From: Cellulomonas sp. ES6
GTDB taxonomy: Bacteria > Actinomycetota > Actinomycetes > Actinomycetales > Cellulomonadaceae
Length of the DNA: 64,000 nucleotides
Reading direction: 5' to 3'
Assembly: GCF_030053835.1 (NCBI RefSeq)
Contig: NZ_CP125655.1
Span: forward strand, 620,001 to 684,000
Part shown: one piece after another, positions 8,018 through 17,805 of the stretch
Position numbering within the stretch: the stretch's first letter is position 1
Layout of the letters: every line of letters begins with the position of its first letter
Translations under genes and position numbers: made by a program
The notes under the pieces: generated by a model
The model's database searches: none
Told to the model about the DNA's origin: nothing
The model's input: the letters and a program-made list of their open reading frames with translations, nothing else

Positions 8018-9811
8018 ATGTCCGACAACGTGCAGCTTCCCGCCCTCGGCGAGTCCGTCACCGAGGGCACCGTCACCCGCTGGCTCAAGAACGTGGGCGA
8101 CCGCGTCGAGGTCGACGAGCCCCTGCTGGAGATCTCGACCGACAAGGTGGACACCGAGGTCCCCTCGCCGTTCGCCGGCGTCCTCGAGCAGATCCTCGTC
8201 CAGGAGGACGAGACCGCCGAGGTCGGCGCGGTCCTCGCGGTGATCGGCGACGGGTCCGGCGCGGGCGGTGACTCGGCCCCGGCCGAGGCCGCCCCGGCGC
8301 AGGAGGAGACCCCGGCGCCCGCCGAGCAGACCACGCAGGGCGAGGGCTACGGCGACCCGACCCCCGAGGCCGAGGCAGCCGCGCCCGCCGCGCAGGAGCA
8401 GGCCGCACCGGCCGCCGCCGCGCAGGACGGCGACGGCCAGCAGGTCACGCTCCCCGCGCTCGGCGAGTCCGTCACCGAGGGCACCGTGACCCGCTGGCTG
8501 AAGCAGGTCGGCGACACCGTCGAGGTCGACGAGCCGCTGCTCGAGATCTCGACGGACAAGGTCGACACCGAGGTGCCGTCGCCGTTCGCCGGCACGCTGC
8601 AGCAGATCCTGGTCGGCGAGGACGAGACCGCCCAGGTCGGCGCCCCGCTCGCCGTGATCGGATCGGGCTCGGCCCCGACGGCCTCGGCCTCGGCCCCGGC
8701 GCAGGACGGCGCCGCCCAGGCGTCCGCCCCCGCGGCGACCGAGGCCGCGCCGCAGGTCGCCGCGCCGGAGAAGGCCCCCGCGCCGACCCCGGCCCCGGTG
8801 CCCGCCCCGACGCAGTCGGCGCCCGCCCAGCCCGCGCCGGCCCCGGCCGCCCCCGCGCAGGCCCAGGGCTCGTACCTCACGCCGCTGGTCCGCAAGCTGG
8901 CCGCCGAGAAGGGCGTCGACGTCGCGACGCTGACCGGCACCGGCGTGGGCGGGCGCATCCGCAAGGAGGACGTGCTGGAGGCCGCCGCGAAGGCGGAGGA
9001 GGCCGCCCGCGCCGCCGCCGCCCCGCAGGCCCCCGCCGCGCCGTCGGCCCCGTCCGCCCCGGCGGCCCCGGCCAAGCCGGTCGAGCCGTCCCCGCTGCGC
9101 GGCACCACCGAGAAGGCCAGCCGCCTGCGGCAGGTCATCGCGGAGCGCATGGTCGAGGCCCTGCACAGCCAGGCGCAGCTGACGACCGTCGTCGAGGTCG
9201 ACGTCACCAAGGTGGCGCGGCTCCGCGCGAAGGCGAAGGACTCCTTCAAGGCCCGCGAGGGCGTCAACCTCACGTTCCTGCCGTTCTTCGTGCAGGCCGC
9301 CGTCGAGGCGCTCAAGGTGCACCCGAAGATCAACGGCGTGCTCGAGGGCAAGGAGATCACCTACCACGGCACGGAGAACGTGGGCATCGCGGTCGACACC
9401 GAGCGCGGCCTGGTCGTGCCCGTGATCCGCGACGCCGGCGACCTCAACCTGGCGGGCATCGCCCGGAAGATCTCCGACCTCGCCGGCCGCACCCGCGCGA
9501 ACAAGGTCACCCCGGACGAGCTGTCCGGCGCGACCTTCACGGTGACCAACACCGGCTCGGGCGGCGCGCTGTTCGACACGCCGATCGTCCCGGGCGGCAC
9601 GTCCGCGATCCTGGGCACCGGCACGATCGTCAAGCGGCCCGTCGTCACGACCGACGAGGACGGCGCCGAGGTCATCGCGATCCGGTCCATGTGCTACCTC
9701 GCGCTGTCGTACGACCACCGCCTGGTGGACGGCGCGGACGCCTCGCGGTACCTGATGACCGTGAAGCAGCGGATCGAGGAGGGCGCGTTCGAGGCGGAGG
9801 TCGGCCTCTGA
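8018..9811 (+). CDS. sucB: 2-oxoglutarate dehydrogenase E2, dihydrolipoyl succinyltransferase
   Basis: 597 residues with two lipoyl domains (about residues 3-78 and 140-216; lipoyl lysines 43 and 181 in the identical context [15 protein letters not shown]). Ala/Pro linkers follow, then a peripheral-subunit binding domain near residue 290 ([22 protein letters not shown]) and a catalytic domain ending with the HxxxD pair His567/Asp571. Transfers succinyl from lipoate to CoA in the TCA cycle. AGGAG precedes the ATG. Forms an operon with lpdA. The two lipoyl domains are typical of actinobacterial SucB; the linkers are long and compositionally biased. Confidence 0.96.
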   Translation: MSDNVQLPALGESVTEGTVTRWLKNVGDRVEVDEPLLEISTDKVDTEVPSPFAGVLEQILVQEDETAEVGAVLAVIGDGSGAGGDSAPAEAAPAQEETPAPAEQTTQGEGYGDPTPEAEAAAPAAQEQAAPAAAAQDGDGQQVTLPALGESVTEGTVTRWLKQVGDTVEVDEPLLEISTDKVDTEVPSPFAGTLQQILVGEDETAQVGAPLAVIGSGSAPTASASAPAQDGAAQASAPAATEAAPQVAAPEKAPAPTPAPVPAPTQSAPAQPAPAPAAPAQAQGSYLTPLVRKLAAEKGVDVATLTGTGVGGRIRKEDVLEAAAKAEEAARAAAAPQAPAAPSAPSAPAAPAKPVEPSPLRGTTEKASRLRQVIAERMVEALHSQAQLTTVVEVDVTKVARLRAKAKDSFKAREGVNLTFLPFFVQAAVEALKVHPKINGVLEGKEITYHGTENVGIAVDTERGLVVPVIRDAGDLNLAGIARKISDLAGRTRANKVTPDELSGATFTVTNTGSGGALFDTPIVPGGTSAILGTGTIVKRPVVTTDEDGAEVIAIRSMCYLALSYDHRLVDGADASRYLMTVKQRIEEGAFEAEVGL

Positions 9812-9835
9812 CCTGCGCCTGACCGCAGCGCGCGG

Positions 9836-9868
9836 ACGCCCCGGCAGCCCTCGTGGCCGCCGGGGCGT
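9836..9868 (+). terminator. Hairpin after sucB
   Basis: ACGCCCCGGC (9836-9845) pairs perfectly with GCCGGGGCGT (9859-9868) across a 13-base loop, 25 bp after the sucB stop. No T-run. Confidence 0.65.
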
Positions 9869-9892
9869 TCGCACGTCCGCGGCCGTCCCGCG

Positions 9893-9953
9893 TTGACGCT
9901 GCCGGTCGCCCCCGTTAGCGTGCTGGCGCCATTTCGACAAGTGACGTCGAAAT
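9893..9953 (+). promoter_or_regulatory. Promoter and operator of the secreted glucanase-like gene
   Basis: TTGACG (9893-9898), 17 bp, TAGCGT (9916-9921): the clearest sigma70-type promoter in the window. Just after the expected start site, ATTTCGAC (9931-9938) and GTCGAAAT (9946-9953) form an inverted repeat with a 7-bp spacer, in AT-rich contrast to its surroundings. The position fits repressor blocking. The LacI-type regulator encoded at 12284-13333 is the nearest candidate. Confidence 0.65.
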
Positions 9954-9982
9954 TTCGGCTCCGGCCAACGAGGATGTGACCG

Positions 9983-12166
9983 ATGACTGAGCAGCGCCCG
10001 CCCGACCCGCGCCCCAGCACCCCGCCCGTACCCGACCACCCCGCACCGCCCGCACCGCCCGCACACCCCGGCCGCGCCCGCCGTCCCCGCGGTCGGGCGC
10101 TGGCCGCGGGCGTCGCCGCGCTCGGGCTCGGCCTCGCGGCCACCCTGGCCGGCACCGCCACGGCCCCGGTGGCCCGGGCGGACGCGGCACCGGCCGCCGC
10201 GCCCGTGCCCGCCGCCGTCGACGACGCGCTGCTGCGCACCTGGCTCGCCGACACCTACACCTCGCTCGACGCGATGACGGCTCCCGCCACCGGGCTCGTC
10301 GCGGACAACATCGAGAGCTCGCTCGACCCGGCGACCGCCAGCGCGTACACGTCGCCCACCAACATCGGCGGCTACCTGTGGTCGACCGTCGTCGCGCGCG
10401 ACCTGGGCCTGCTCGACGCGGAGGACGCCTACCAGCGCATGTCGACGACCCTCGCGACGCTCGGCACGATGGACCGGCACGACGAGTCGGGCATGTTCTA
10501 CAACTGGTACGACCCCGCCACGGGCGACCGGGTCGACACCTGGCCCGACGACGGCGCCGTCGTGGAGCACTTCCTGTCGTCGGTCGACAACGGCTGGCTC
10601 GCCGCGGCGCTGCGCGTGGTCGCGTCGGCGGAGCCCCGGCTCGCCGACGACGCCACCGCGCTCTACGACTCGATGCACTTCGGCGTCTACTACAACCCGG
10701 ACGGCCGGCCGGACCTCGGCGTCGGGCTGATCCGCGGGGGGTTCTGGGACGAGGAGCCGTCGGGCTGCTCGGTCCCCGGGAACTACCAGGGCGGCACGAC
10801 CGTCTACTACACCTGCCACCACTACGACACGACGGTGTCCGAGACCCGCATCGCGCTGTACCTCGGCATCGCGGACGGGGAGATCCCGCCGGAGGCCTAC
10901 TGGGGCACCTACCGGACCTTCCCGTCGACGTGCGACTGGTCCTGGCAGGAGCAGCGGCCCAGCGGCGTGACGCGCACCTACGACGGCGTCGACGTCTACG
11001 AGGGCGTCTACCACGACGGCGACACGGCGCTCGTCCCCGGCTGGGGCGGCTCGATGTTCGAGGCGCTGATGCCGGACATGCTGGTGCCGGAGTCCGAGTG
11101 GGCACCGCGGTCCTGGGGCGTGAACCACCCGCTGGTCGTCCAGGCGCAGAAGCGGCACGGGCTCGACGTGGCCGGCTACGGCTACTGGGGCTTCTCCCCC
11201 GCCAGCAACCCGCACGGCGGCTACGCCGAGTACGGCGTCGACTCCCTCGGCCTGCGGTCCGACGGCTACCTGTCGGACGGCACGACGGACGTCGACCTCG
11301 GGTTCCACGGCTGCCGCGAGGCGACGAACCCCGCACCCGAGTTCGGCGACGGGGTCGTCACGCCGCACGCGGCGTTCCTGGGCCTCGAGTACGACCCGGA
11401 GGGCGTCGTGGAGAACCTCACGCGGCTGGCGTCCGACTTCGACGTCTACGGGCCCGGCGGGTTCGCGGACGCCGTGGCGGTGCGGTCCGGGACCGTGGCG
11501 CAGCGCCACCTCTCGCTCGACCAGGCGATGATCGTCGCGGCGATCGGCAACTACCTCGGCGACGGCCTGCTGCGCGACCACGTCGTCGGCCCGGACATGA
11601 CCGAGCGGCTGCGTCCCGTGCTCGCCGCCGAGGTGTTCTCGTCGGCGGCGGCGCCCGTCACCCCGGTCGTCGCGGACCCGGCGCCGGGCTCGACCGTCGC
11701 GCGCATCGAGCGCCTGGCCGGCACCGGCGAGCCCGGTGCGCACCTGACGGTCGCCGGGCCGGACGGCGCCGCGTGGTGCACGGCGGACGTCGACGCCGAC
11801 GGCGCGTGGGCGTGCGACGTCCCCGCGGTCACGACCCCCGGCGAGCACACGCTCGCGGTCTCGACGACCAACGACGCCGGGATCACGGTGACCGGCGAGG
11901 CCGTGACGCTACGCGTCCCCGCGGCGCCCGCGCCCGCGCCGGGGCCGCAGCCCGGCCCGGACGTGCCCGGCGTCGTGGAGCCCGGGGCCGAGGAGCCCCG
12001 GGACGGCGCCGACGGCGGCGTGTCCGCCGAGGGGCCGACCACGGCAGGGACGCCGCGCGACCTCGCGACCACCGGGGCGTCGCTCGCGCTGCCGCTGGGC
12101 GTCGCGCTCGCGGCGCTGGCCGGCGGGACGGCGCTCCTCGTCGCGCGGGCACGGCGCCGGGCCTGA
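9983..12166 (+). CDS. Secreted, wall-anchored glycoamylase-fold glycosidase (PF10091/GH144-like)
   Basis: 727 residues. A Pro-rich start and hydrophobic helix (residues about 35-60) form a signal peptide ending near ARADA. The (alpha/alpha)6 catalytic region (about 70-555) has NIGGYLWSTVVARDLGLL, DNGWLAAALRVV, WGGSMFEALMP and YGYWGFSPASNPHGGY, the signature of PF10091/COG5368, which includes endo-beta-1,2-glucanases of GH144. An Ig-like domain follows (about 560-645), then a Pro/Glu linker and a C-terminal signal LATTG, hydrophobic helix and RARRRA. LAxTG is the class E sortase motif of high-GC actinobacteria, so the enzyme is probably cell-wall linked. Substrate not determined. Confidence 0.8.
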   Translation: MTEQRPPDPRPSTPPVPDHPAPPAPPAHPGRARRPRGRALAAGVAALGLGLAATLAGTATAPVARADAAPAAAPVPAAVDDALLRTWLADTYTSLDAMTAPATGLVADNIESSLDPATASAYTSPTNIGGYLWSTVVARDLGLLDAEDAYQRMSTTLATLGTMDRHDESGMFYNWYDPATGDRVDTWPDDGAVVEHFLSSVDNGWLAAALRVVASAEPRLADDATALYDSMHFGVYYNPDGRPDLGVGLIRGGFWDEEPSGCSVPGNYQGGTTVYYTCHHYDTTVSETRIALYLGIADGEIPPEAYWGTYRTFPSTCDWSWQEQRPSGVTRTYDGVDVYEGVYHDGDTALVPGWGGSMFEALMPDMLVPESEWAPRSWGVNHPLVVQAQKRHGLDVAGYGYWGFSPASNPHGGYAEYGVDSLGLRSDGYLSDGTTDVDLGFHGCREATNPAPEFGDGVVTPHAAFLGLEYDPEGVVENLTRLASDFDVYGPGGFADAVAVRSGTVAQRHLSLDQAMIVAAIGNYLGDGLLRDHVVGPDMTERLRPVLAAEVFSSAAAPVTPVVADPAPGSTVARIERLAGTGEPGAHLTVAGPDGAAWCTADVDADGAWACDVPAVTTPGEHTLAVSTTNDAGITVTGEAVTLRVPAAPAPAPGPQPGPDVPGVVEPGAEEPRDGADGGVSAEGPTTAGTPRDLATTGASLALPLGVALAALAGGTALLVARARRRA

Positions 12167-12187
12167 TCCCCGCCCGGGCGGACCGCC

Positions 12188-12219
12188 CGTGCCCCCGCGT
12201 CGTCCGGCGCGGGGGCACG
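12188..12219. terminator. Terminator between glucanase-like gene and lacI-type gene
   Basis: CGTGCCCCCGCG (12188-12199) pairs perfectly with CGCGGGGGCACG (12208-12219) over an 8-base loop. It lies between convergent genes and can serve both. Confidence 0.75.
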
Positions 12220-12283
12220 TCCGCCGCGTCCCGGCGCAGCCCCGGGCCCGTCCGGTGCGACCCGGTGCGACCCGTGCGACCGC

Positions 12284-13333
12284 TCAGCGCGGCGGTGCCG
12301 TCGAGGACCGCACCACCAGCGTCGTGGCCAGCTCCAGGTGCGCCGGGCCCCGCTGCCCCTCCCGGGCGCGGTGGACGAGGCTCACGGCGGCGTCCCCCAT
12401 CTCCGCCAGCGGCTGCCGCACGGTGGTGAGCGCAGGGTCCAGCCACGCCGCCACCGGCAGGTCGTCAAAGCCGGTCACCGCGAGGTCGTCCGGCACCCGC
12501 AGCCCGTGCTCCCGTGCGGCGCGCAGCACGCCGAGCGCGGTGTCGTCGCTGCCGGCCACGACGGCCGTCGGCGGGTCGTCGAGCTCCAGGAGCAGGTTCG
12601 CCGCCCGGAAGCCGCCGTCCACCGAGTAGTCGCCGGTGCGCACCAGGTCGTCGTCGCCGCCGATGCCCGCCTGGATCAGGGCGGTCCGGTACCCCGCCAG
12701 CCGCGCGACCGCGTTGTCCTGCTCCAGCGGGCCGGTGATGGTGGCGATGCGCCGGTGCCCGAGGCCGACCAGGTGCGCCGTCGCGTCCAGCCCGCCCCGG
12801 AAGTTCGTCGCCCCGACCACCAGCACGTCCGGGTCGCAGCGCGTGCGCGGGTCGACGACCACCACGGGGACCTGCGCCCGGGCGAGCTCCGCCCGCGACG
12901 CCGCGTCCGGCACCCCCACCACGCTGACCAGGCCGTCGGTGCCGCGGTCGAGCGCGTGCCGCACCCACGCACCGCAGGCCTGCGCATCCGGGTCGACCGT
13001 CACGACGAGGTCCGAGCCCAGCCGCGACGCCGCCTGCGCCGCGCCCCGGACCACCGCCTCCGCCCACGTCGAGTCGAGGTCGACCACGCGCAGGTCGATC
13101 AGCCCGGTGCGGCGGCTGCCCGACGGACGGACCGTGTACCCGTGCCGGGCCAGGGCCTCCGCGACCCGCGCCCGGGTCGCCTCCGCGACGTCGCGGCGCG
13201 AGTTCAGCACCTTCGACACGGTCGGCACGGACACGCCGGCCTCGGCGGCCACCACGGCGAGCGGCGGCGGGCCGGCGGCACGCGCGGGCCCGGGCGCGGG
13301 CGTGCCGGCGGTCGGTCGGGCGGCGGCCTCCAT
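12284..13333 (-). CDS. LacI-family transcriptional regulator
   Basis: 349 residues. The N-terminal HTH (about residues 23-70, LAVVAAEAGVSVPTVSKVLNSRRDVAEATRARVAEAL) is followed by a periplasmic-binding-protein-like ligand domain with DLAVTGFDDLPVAAWLDPALTTVRQPLAEMG near the C-terminus. The family senses sugars; this subtype resembles actinobacterial regulators of glycoside utilisation. ATG 13333 lies just after a TAGGGT -10, so the message is probably leaderless. It probably represses the convergent glucanase-like gene through the 9931-9953 repeat; this is inference. Confidence 0.9.
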   Translation of the reverse strand: MEAAARPTAGTPAPGPARAAGPPPLAVVAAEAGVSVPTVSKVLNSRRDVAEATRARVAEALARHGYTVRPSGSRRTGLIDLRVVDLDSTWAEAVVRGAAQAASRLGSDLVVTVDPDAQACGAWVRHALDRGTDGLVSVVGVPDAASRAELARAQVPVVVVDPRTRCDPDVLVVGATNFRGGLDATAHLVGLGHRRIATITGPLEQDNAVARLAGYRTALIQAGIGGDDDLVRTGDYSVDGGFRAANLLLELDDPPTAVVAGSDDTALGVLRAAREHGLRVPDDLAVTGFDDLPVAAWLDPALTTVRQPLAEMGDAAVSLVHRAREGQRGPAHLELATTLVVRSSTAPPR

Positions 13334-13341
13334 GGCGCCCC

Positions 13342-13390
13342 ACCCTAGGGGCTGCACGCCGCGCGGTGGACGGCCCCTCGCGCGTAGGGT
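13342..13390. promoter_or_regulatory. Mirrored TAGGGT -10 elements, two leaderless promoters
   Basis: Minus strand TAGGGT (13347-13342) serves the lacI-type gene starting at 13333. Plus strand TAGGGT (13385-13390) serves the gene starting at 13397, where the predicted +1 falls on the ATG. Confidence 0.55.
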
Positions 13391-13396
13391 CGGCGC

Positions 13397-14284
13397 ATGA
13401 TCGTCGTGGTGGCGGGCTCGAGCGGGCTGATCGGGACGGCGCTGGTCGCGCGGCTGACGGCGGAGGGGCACCAGGTGCGACGCCTCGTGCGGCGCCCCGC
13501 GCGGACCCCGGACGAGCGCACCTGGGACCCGGACGCCGGCGTGCTCCCGCCGGAGGCCCTGGCGGGTGCGGACGCGGTCGTGAACCTCGCCGGCGCCGGC
13601 GTCGGCGACAAGCGGCTCACCGCCGACCGCAAGCGCGTCGTGCTGGAGTCCCGGACCCGCGGCACGGGCCTCATCGCGTCGACGCTCGCCGGCCTGGACT
13701 CCCCGCCCCGCGTGCTGCTCCAGGGGTCGGCCACCGGCGCGTACGGCGACCGGGGCGACGACGTCGTCACGGAGGACGAGCCGTACGGCGACACGTTCCT
13801 GGCGGGCGTCGTCCGGCGGTGGGAGGCCGCCGCCGCGCCCGCTGTCGAGCACCCGGACGTGCGGGTGGCCTTCCTGCGGACCGGCATCGTGCTGTCGGCG
13901 CGGGGCGGGGCGCTCGGCCGCCTGCTGCCGCTAGTGCGTCTCGGGCTCGGGGGCCCGCTCGGCAGCGGCCGGCAGTACTGGAGCTGGATCACCCTGGAGG
14001 ACGAGGTGCGTGCCGTCCTGCACCTGCTCGACGCGCCGGTGTCCGGGCCGGTCAACCTCGTCGCGCAGCCGGCGACGCAGGTCGAGGTCGTGCGTGCGCT
14101 CGCCGCACGCCTGCACCGGCCCGCCGTCCTGCCCGTCCCCGCGTGGGCGCTGCGGGTGGCGCTCGGGGAGTTCTCGCAGGAGATCCTCGGGTCGCTGCGC
14201 GCCGTCCCCGACGCGCTGACCGCGGCCGGCTTCGTCCACCGGCACCCCACCCCGGAGGCCGCGGCGGCGGCGCTGCTCCCCTGA
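13397..14284 (+). CDS. TIGR01777-family NAD-dependent epimerase-like protein
   Basis: 295 residues, full family length. Rossmann motif GSSGLIGTALV at the N-terminus, then VVNLAGAGVGDKRLT, LLQGSATGAYGDRG and FLRTGIVLSARGGALG; the C-terminal DUF1731-like part has LGEFSQEILGSLRAVPDALTAAGF. These SDR-like proteins (YfcH/SulA-like) have no settled reaction. In related genomes this gene sits between sucB and lipB; here it lies beyond the glucanase-like and LacI-type genes, and lipB/lipA are not found after it. Confidence 0.9.
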   Translation: MIVVVAGSSGLIGTALVARLTAEGHQVRRLVRRPARTPDERTWDPDAGVLPPEALAGADAVVNLAGAGVGDKRLTADRKRVVLESRTRGTGLIASTLAGLDSPPRVLLQGSATGAYGDRGDDVVTEDEPYGDTFLAGVVRRWEAAAAPAVEHPDVRVAFLRTGIVLSARGGALGRLLPLVRLGLGGPLGSGRQYWSWITLEDEVRAVLHLLDAPVSGPVNLVAQPATQVEVVRALAARLHRPAVLPVPAWALRVALGEFSQEILGSLRAVPDALTAAGFVHRHPTPEAAAAALLP

Positions 14285-14315
14285 CCCCCGCCGGTGGCGC
14301 GCGGCGGCCGCGGGG

Positions 14316-15353
14316 TCAGCCGTCCAGCCGGACGACCCGCTCCTCGTCCGCGGCGACCCGGGCGGCGTCCAGCACCCGCGCGGTGACGACGGCGTCCGCG
14401 GGGTCGACGGGGACGGGCCCGGCGCCGCGCACCCACGCCTCGACCGCGCGGTAGAAGTCCGCGTGCCCTCCGGGGGCCCGGCGGACGGGGACGCGCTCGT
14501 CGCCGTGCACCAGCCAGCCCTCGTGCTCACCGCCCACCTCGTCGTCGAGCCCGGAGAACGGCGTGGCCTCCCCCTCGAAGCTGGTGACGAGGTACGCCGC
14601 GCGGTCGCCCAGCACGCGCGTGCGGGGACCGGGCGCGCCGACGAGACCACCGGCCTGCAGGTGGCTGATGACCGCGGTGCCGTCCGGCCGGGCGGCGTGC
14701 GTGAGCGCGAGGAACACGTCGTCGGTCGCCGGCGTCGTGAGGCTGCGGAGCTCGGCGTGCACCGACGCCACGGGTCCGAAGAGCTGGACCGCCGAGTCGA
14801 CCAGGTGGGCGCCGAGGTCGAGCAGGAGCCCCCCGGCGCGCGTGTCGTTCTCCTTCCAGCGGTCCTGCGGGACGGGGCGCCACCGCTCCCACCGCCGCTC
14901 GAACCGGTGCACCCGCCCGAGCTCCCCCGCGTCCAGCAGGGCCCGCAGCGTGAGCTGCTCCGGGTCCCATCGCCGGTTCTGGAACACGGTCAGCCGGTCG
15001 CCCGCCTCCGCCCCGAGGCGCGCGAGCTCGGCGGCCTCGTCGGCGGTGGGGGCCAGCGGCTTGTCGACGACCACCGGCAGCCCGGCGGCCAGCGCGAGGC
15101 GGACGTGCTCGACGTGGTCGCCGGTCGGGCTCGCCACCACGACGACGTCCAGCGCGTCGGCGTGCGCGAGCAGCGCCGGCACGTCCGCGTCGACGGCGAC
15201 ACCCGGCCAGTCCCGCTCCGCGGCGGTGGCACGCGCCGGGTTGCGGCTGACCACCCGGACCACCTGCGCGCCGACGTCCCGCAGCAGGCGCGCGTGGATC
15301 CCCCGCCCCGCCGAGCCGTAGCCGACCAGTCCCACCCGCAGCGCGTCCGTCAT
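14316..15353 (-). CDS. Gfo/Idh/MocA-family NAD(P)-dependent oxidoreductase
   Basis: 345 residues. N-terminal Rossmann fold (GLVGYGSAGRGIHARLL), the DKPLAP variant of the family EKP motif near residue 98, and a C-terminal alpha/beta substrate domain with KENDTRAGGLLLDLGAHLVDSAVQLFG supplying the conserved Gly-His segment. Usually oxidises a sugar, inositol or amino-sugar hydroxyl. The substrate is not evident and no linked sugar operon is present. ATG 15353 follows a TAGGGT -10 by 7 bases. Confidence 0.88.
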   Translation of the reverse strand: MTDALRVGLVGYGSAGRGIHARLLRDVGAQVVRVVSRNPARATAAERDWPGVAVDADVPALLAHADALDVVVVASPTGDHVEHVRLALAAGLPVVVDKPLAPTADEAAELARLGAEAGDRLTVFQNRRWDPEQLTLRALLDAGELGRVHRFERRWERWRPVPQDRWKENDTRAGGLLLDLGAHLVDSAVQLFGPVASVHAELRSLTTPATDDVFLALTHAARPDGTAVISHLQAGGLVGAPGPRTRVLGDRAAYLVTSFEGEATPFSGLDDEVGGEHEGWLVHGDERVPVRRAPGGHADFYRAVEAWVRGAGPVPVDPADAVVTARVLDAARVAADEERVVRLDG

Positions 15354-15360
15354 GGCCGAC

Positions 15361-15366
15361 ACCCTA
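15361..15366 (-). promoter_or_regulatory. -10 element of the Gfo/Idh gene containing the MMPL stop codon
   Basis: TAGGGT on the minus strand; +1 is expected at about 15354, next to the ATG. Its TAG is the stop codon of the MMPL gene upstream. Confidence 0.55.
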
Positions 15367-17805
15367 GGCCCGCGCCCCGTCCTCCCCGGCCCCGGGGGCG
15401 TCGCTGCCGGCGGGCGACCGGGACAGGCGGGACGGCCACCAGGTGCGCGCGCCGACGTCGTGCACCAGAGCGGGCACGAGGAGGCTGCGCACCACGAGCG
15501 TGTCGAGCAGGACGCCGAACGCCACGATGAACGCGAGCTGCGCCAGGAACAGCAGCGGGATGACGCCGAGCGCCGCGAACGTCATCGCCAGCACGACGCC
15601 CGCCGACGTGATGACGCCGCCCGTGACCGCCAGGCCCCGCAGCACGCCGTCCCGTGTGCCGACGCGCGCGCTCTCCTCGCGCACCCGCGTCATGAGGAAG
15701 ATCGAGTAGTCGACCCCGAGCGCCACGAGGAACGTGAAGGCGTACAGCGGCACGGCCGGGTCCGCGCCCGGGAAGTCGAGGACGTGGTCGAACACCACGG
15801 CGGCCACGCCGAGCGCGGCGGCGAACGACAGGACGTTGGCCAGCATGAGCAGCACCGCGGCGAGCACGGACCGCAGCAGCAGCATGAGGATCAGCAGGAT
15901 CACCACGAGCACGACGGGCACGATCACCCGCAGGTCGCGGGTGCCGGCGTCCTGGGCGTCGAGCGTCTCGGCCGCCGCACCGCCGACCAGCGCGTCGGGG
16001 GCGACCTCGTGGACGGCGTCCCGCAGGCGCCCGACGGTCGCGACGCCCTCGGTGGTGTCGGCGGCGGCCTCGGTGGTCACGTCGACCCGGACGCGGCCGT
16101 CGACCACGACCGGCTCGGCAGGCTCCGCGGCACCCTGCGCCCCGTCGCCGGACCCGTCGCCGGACCCGTCGCCCGCCGCTGCGCCGTCACCCGCACCCGC
16201 GCCGCCCGCGCCGCCCGGTGCGCCCGTCGCGGACGCACCGGTGTACGGCGCCGCCGCCTGCACGCCCTCGACGCCGAGCGCGGCCTCGACGACCGCGTCG
16301 GCCTCGTCGGCGTCCACCACGACCACCGCCGGCTGCACGACGCCCGCCGGGAAGTGCGCGGCGAGCACCTCCTCGCCGGCCACGGAGTCGACGTCCGTCA
16401 GGAACACGTCCGCCTGGCTGGTGCCCGACGCCTGGAACGTCGGCACGAACGCCGCGCAGCCGAGCAGCACCACGCTGGTCACGACCCACACGACGCGGTC
16501 GCGGCGCCCGACCCAGCGCGCGAGACGACCCCACAGGCCCGTGGCGGGCAGCGGGTCCGGGGCGCTCCCCGCGGCGACGTGCGCGCCGGCGCGGGCGCCC
16601 GCCGCGTCCGGCTCCTCCGGGGCGTCGGCCGGACCGGCGTCCTCCGGACCGGCGACGTGCGCCGCGGCGTGCGGCCGCGGGATGCGCGGCCAGAACAGCG
16701 CCCGGGAACGCGGGCCGGCCACCAGGAGCAGCAGCGGCAGCAGGGTGAACGCGGCGAGGAACGCCGACGCGATGCCGAGCGCACCGACCGGGCCGAGGCT
16801 CCGGTTCGACGCCAGGTCGGACAGCAGGAGGCACAGCAGGCCCGCGACGACGGTGCCCGCGGACGCGGCGATCGGCTCGAGGCTGCGGCGCAGGGCGCGG
16901 CGCATCGCGGCGGCGGGCCGCTCGACGTGGCGCAGCTCCTCGCGGTACCGGGCGACGATCAGCAGCGCGTAGTCGACGGACGCGCCGACGACGAGGATCG
17001 AGAGGATGCCCTGCGCCTGCCCGTTGAGGGTCAGGGTGCCGGCGTCGGCGAGGTGGTAGACGGCCAGGGCGGCGGCGCAGAGCGCGAAGACCGCCGTGAG
17101 GATGACCGCGAGCGGGAGGAACGGCGAGCGGTACACCAGCACGAGGATGACGAGGACGGCGCCGAGCGCGACGAGCAGCAGCACGCCGTCGATGCCGCCG
17201 AACGCGTTGGTGAGGTCCGCGACGAAGCCACCGGGCCCGGTGACCCAGGCGTTCAGCCCCGCCTCCCCCGCGCTGTCCGCGGTGGCGCCGAGCTCGTCCG
17301 CGAGCGTGTCGCGCACCGCCTGGACGACGCCCCCCACGACGCTCTCGTCGTCGGCGAGCGCCTGCTCCGTCGCGTCCGCGTCGAGCGAGAGCGGGACCAG
17401 CAGCGCCTCGCCGTCCTCGGAGGGCACGACGACGGGCTCGCCGGTGAGCACGTCCCCGAGGGTGGCGGGGTCTCCCGCGGCGGGGTCCGCGCCGGGGATC
17501 GCGACGCCCGGCAGGTCCTCGACGACCGGCTGCACGACGGCGAGCGCCTGCGGGTCGAGCGCCCCGCCGCCCTCGGGCGCCAGCACGACCAGCACGGGCA
17601 GCGACTCCGCCTCGGTGAACCCGGACGACAGCTCCGCGGCGCGCGTCGACTCGGCGGACGACGGCAGGAACGCCGCCGAGTCGTTGGTCTGCACCTGCGA
17701 CAGCCGGCCCTGCGCCATGCCGCCGAACGCCCCGACGGCCAGCCACGCGGCCGCCAGCGCCAGCACCAGCAGACCGCTCCCGACCCCACGCCAGATCCTC
17801 AGCAT
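15364..17805 (-). CDS. MMPL/RND-family membrane exporter
   Basis: 813 residues in two homologous halves. Each has one N-terminal helix, an extracytoplasmic domain and about five further helices (first bundle residues about 195-375, second about 610-790). Typical RND features are ILVVGASVDYALLIVARYREE in half one and FLVALGVDYSIFLMTRVREES in half two, where the Asp-Tyr pairs would relay protons. An acidic Gly/Ala-rich insert lies near residues 530-560. Probably exports lipids, siderophores or drugs. ATG 17805 coincides with the predicted transcription start. Controlled by the divergent MarR gene through a palindrome on the start codon. Confidence 0.9.
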   Translation of the reverse strand: MLRIWRGVGSGLLVLALAAAWLAVGAFGGMAQGRLSQVQTNDSAAFLPSSAESTRAAELSSGFTEAESLPVLVVLAPEGGGALDPQALAVVQPVVEDLPGVAIPGADPAAGDPATLGDVLTGEPVVVPSEDGEALLVPLSLDADATEQALADDESVVGGVVQAVRDTLADELGATADSAGEAGLNAWVTGPGGFVADLTNAFGGIDGVLLLVALGAVLVILVLVYRSPFLPLAVILTAVFALCAAALAVYHLADAGTLTLNGQAQGILSILVVGASVDYALLIVARYREELRHVERPAAAMRRALRRSLEPIAASAGTVVAGLLCLLLSDLASNRSLGPVGALGIASAFLAAFTLLPLLLLVAGPRSRALFWPRIPRPHAAAHVAGPEDAGPADAPEEPDAAGARAGAHVAAGSAPDPLPATGLWGRLARWVGRRDRVVWVVTSVVLLGCAAFVPTFQASGTSQADVFLTDVDSVAGEEVLAAHFPAGVVQPAVVVVDADEADAVVEAALGVEGVQAAAPYTGASATGAPGGAGGAGAGDGAAAGDGSGDGSGDGAQGAAEPAEPVVVDGRVRVDVTTEAAADTTEGVATVGRLRDAVHEVAPDALVGGAAAETLDAQDAGTRDLRVIVPVVLVVILLILMLLLRSVLAAVLLMLANVLSFAAALGVAAVVFDHVLDFPGADPAVPLYAFTFLVALGVDYSIFLMTRVREESARVGTRDGVLRGLAVTGGVITSAGVVLAMTFAALGVIPLLFLAQLAFIVAFGVLLDTLVVRSLLVPALVHDVGARTWWPSRLSRSPAGSDAPGAGEDGARA

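Noticed and set aside
7865..11848. Minus-strand open frame of over 1300 codons
   Set aside because: Antisense to lpdA, sucB and the glucanase-like gene, whose families are certain.
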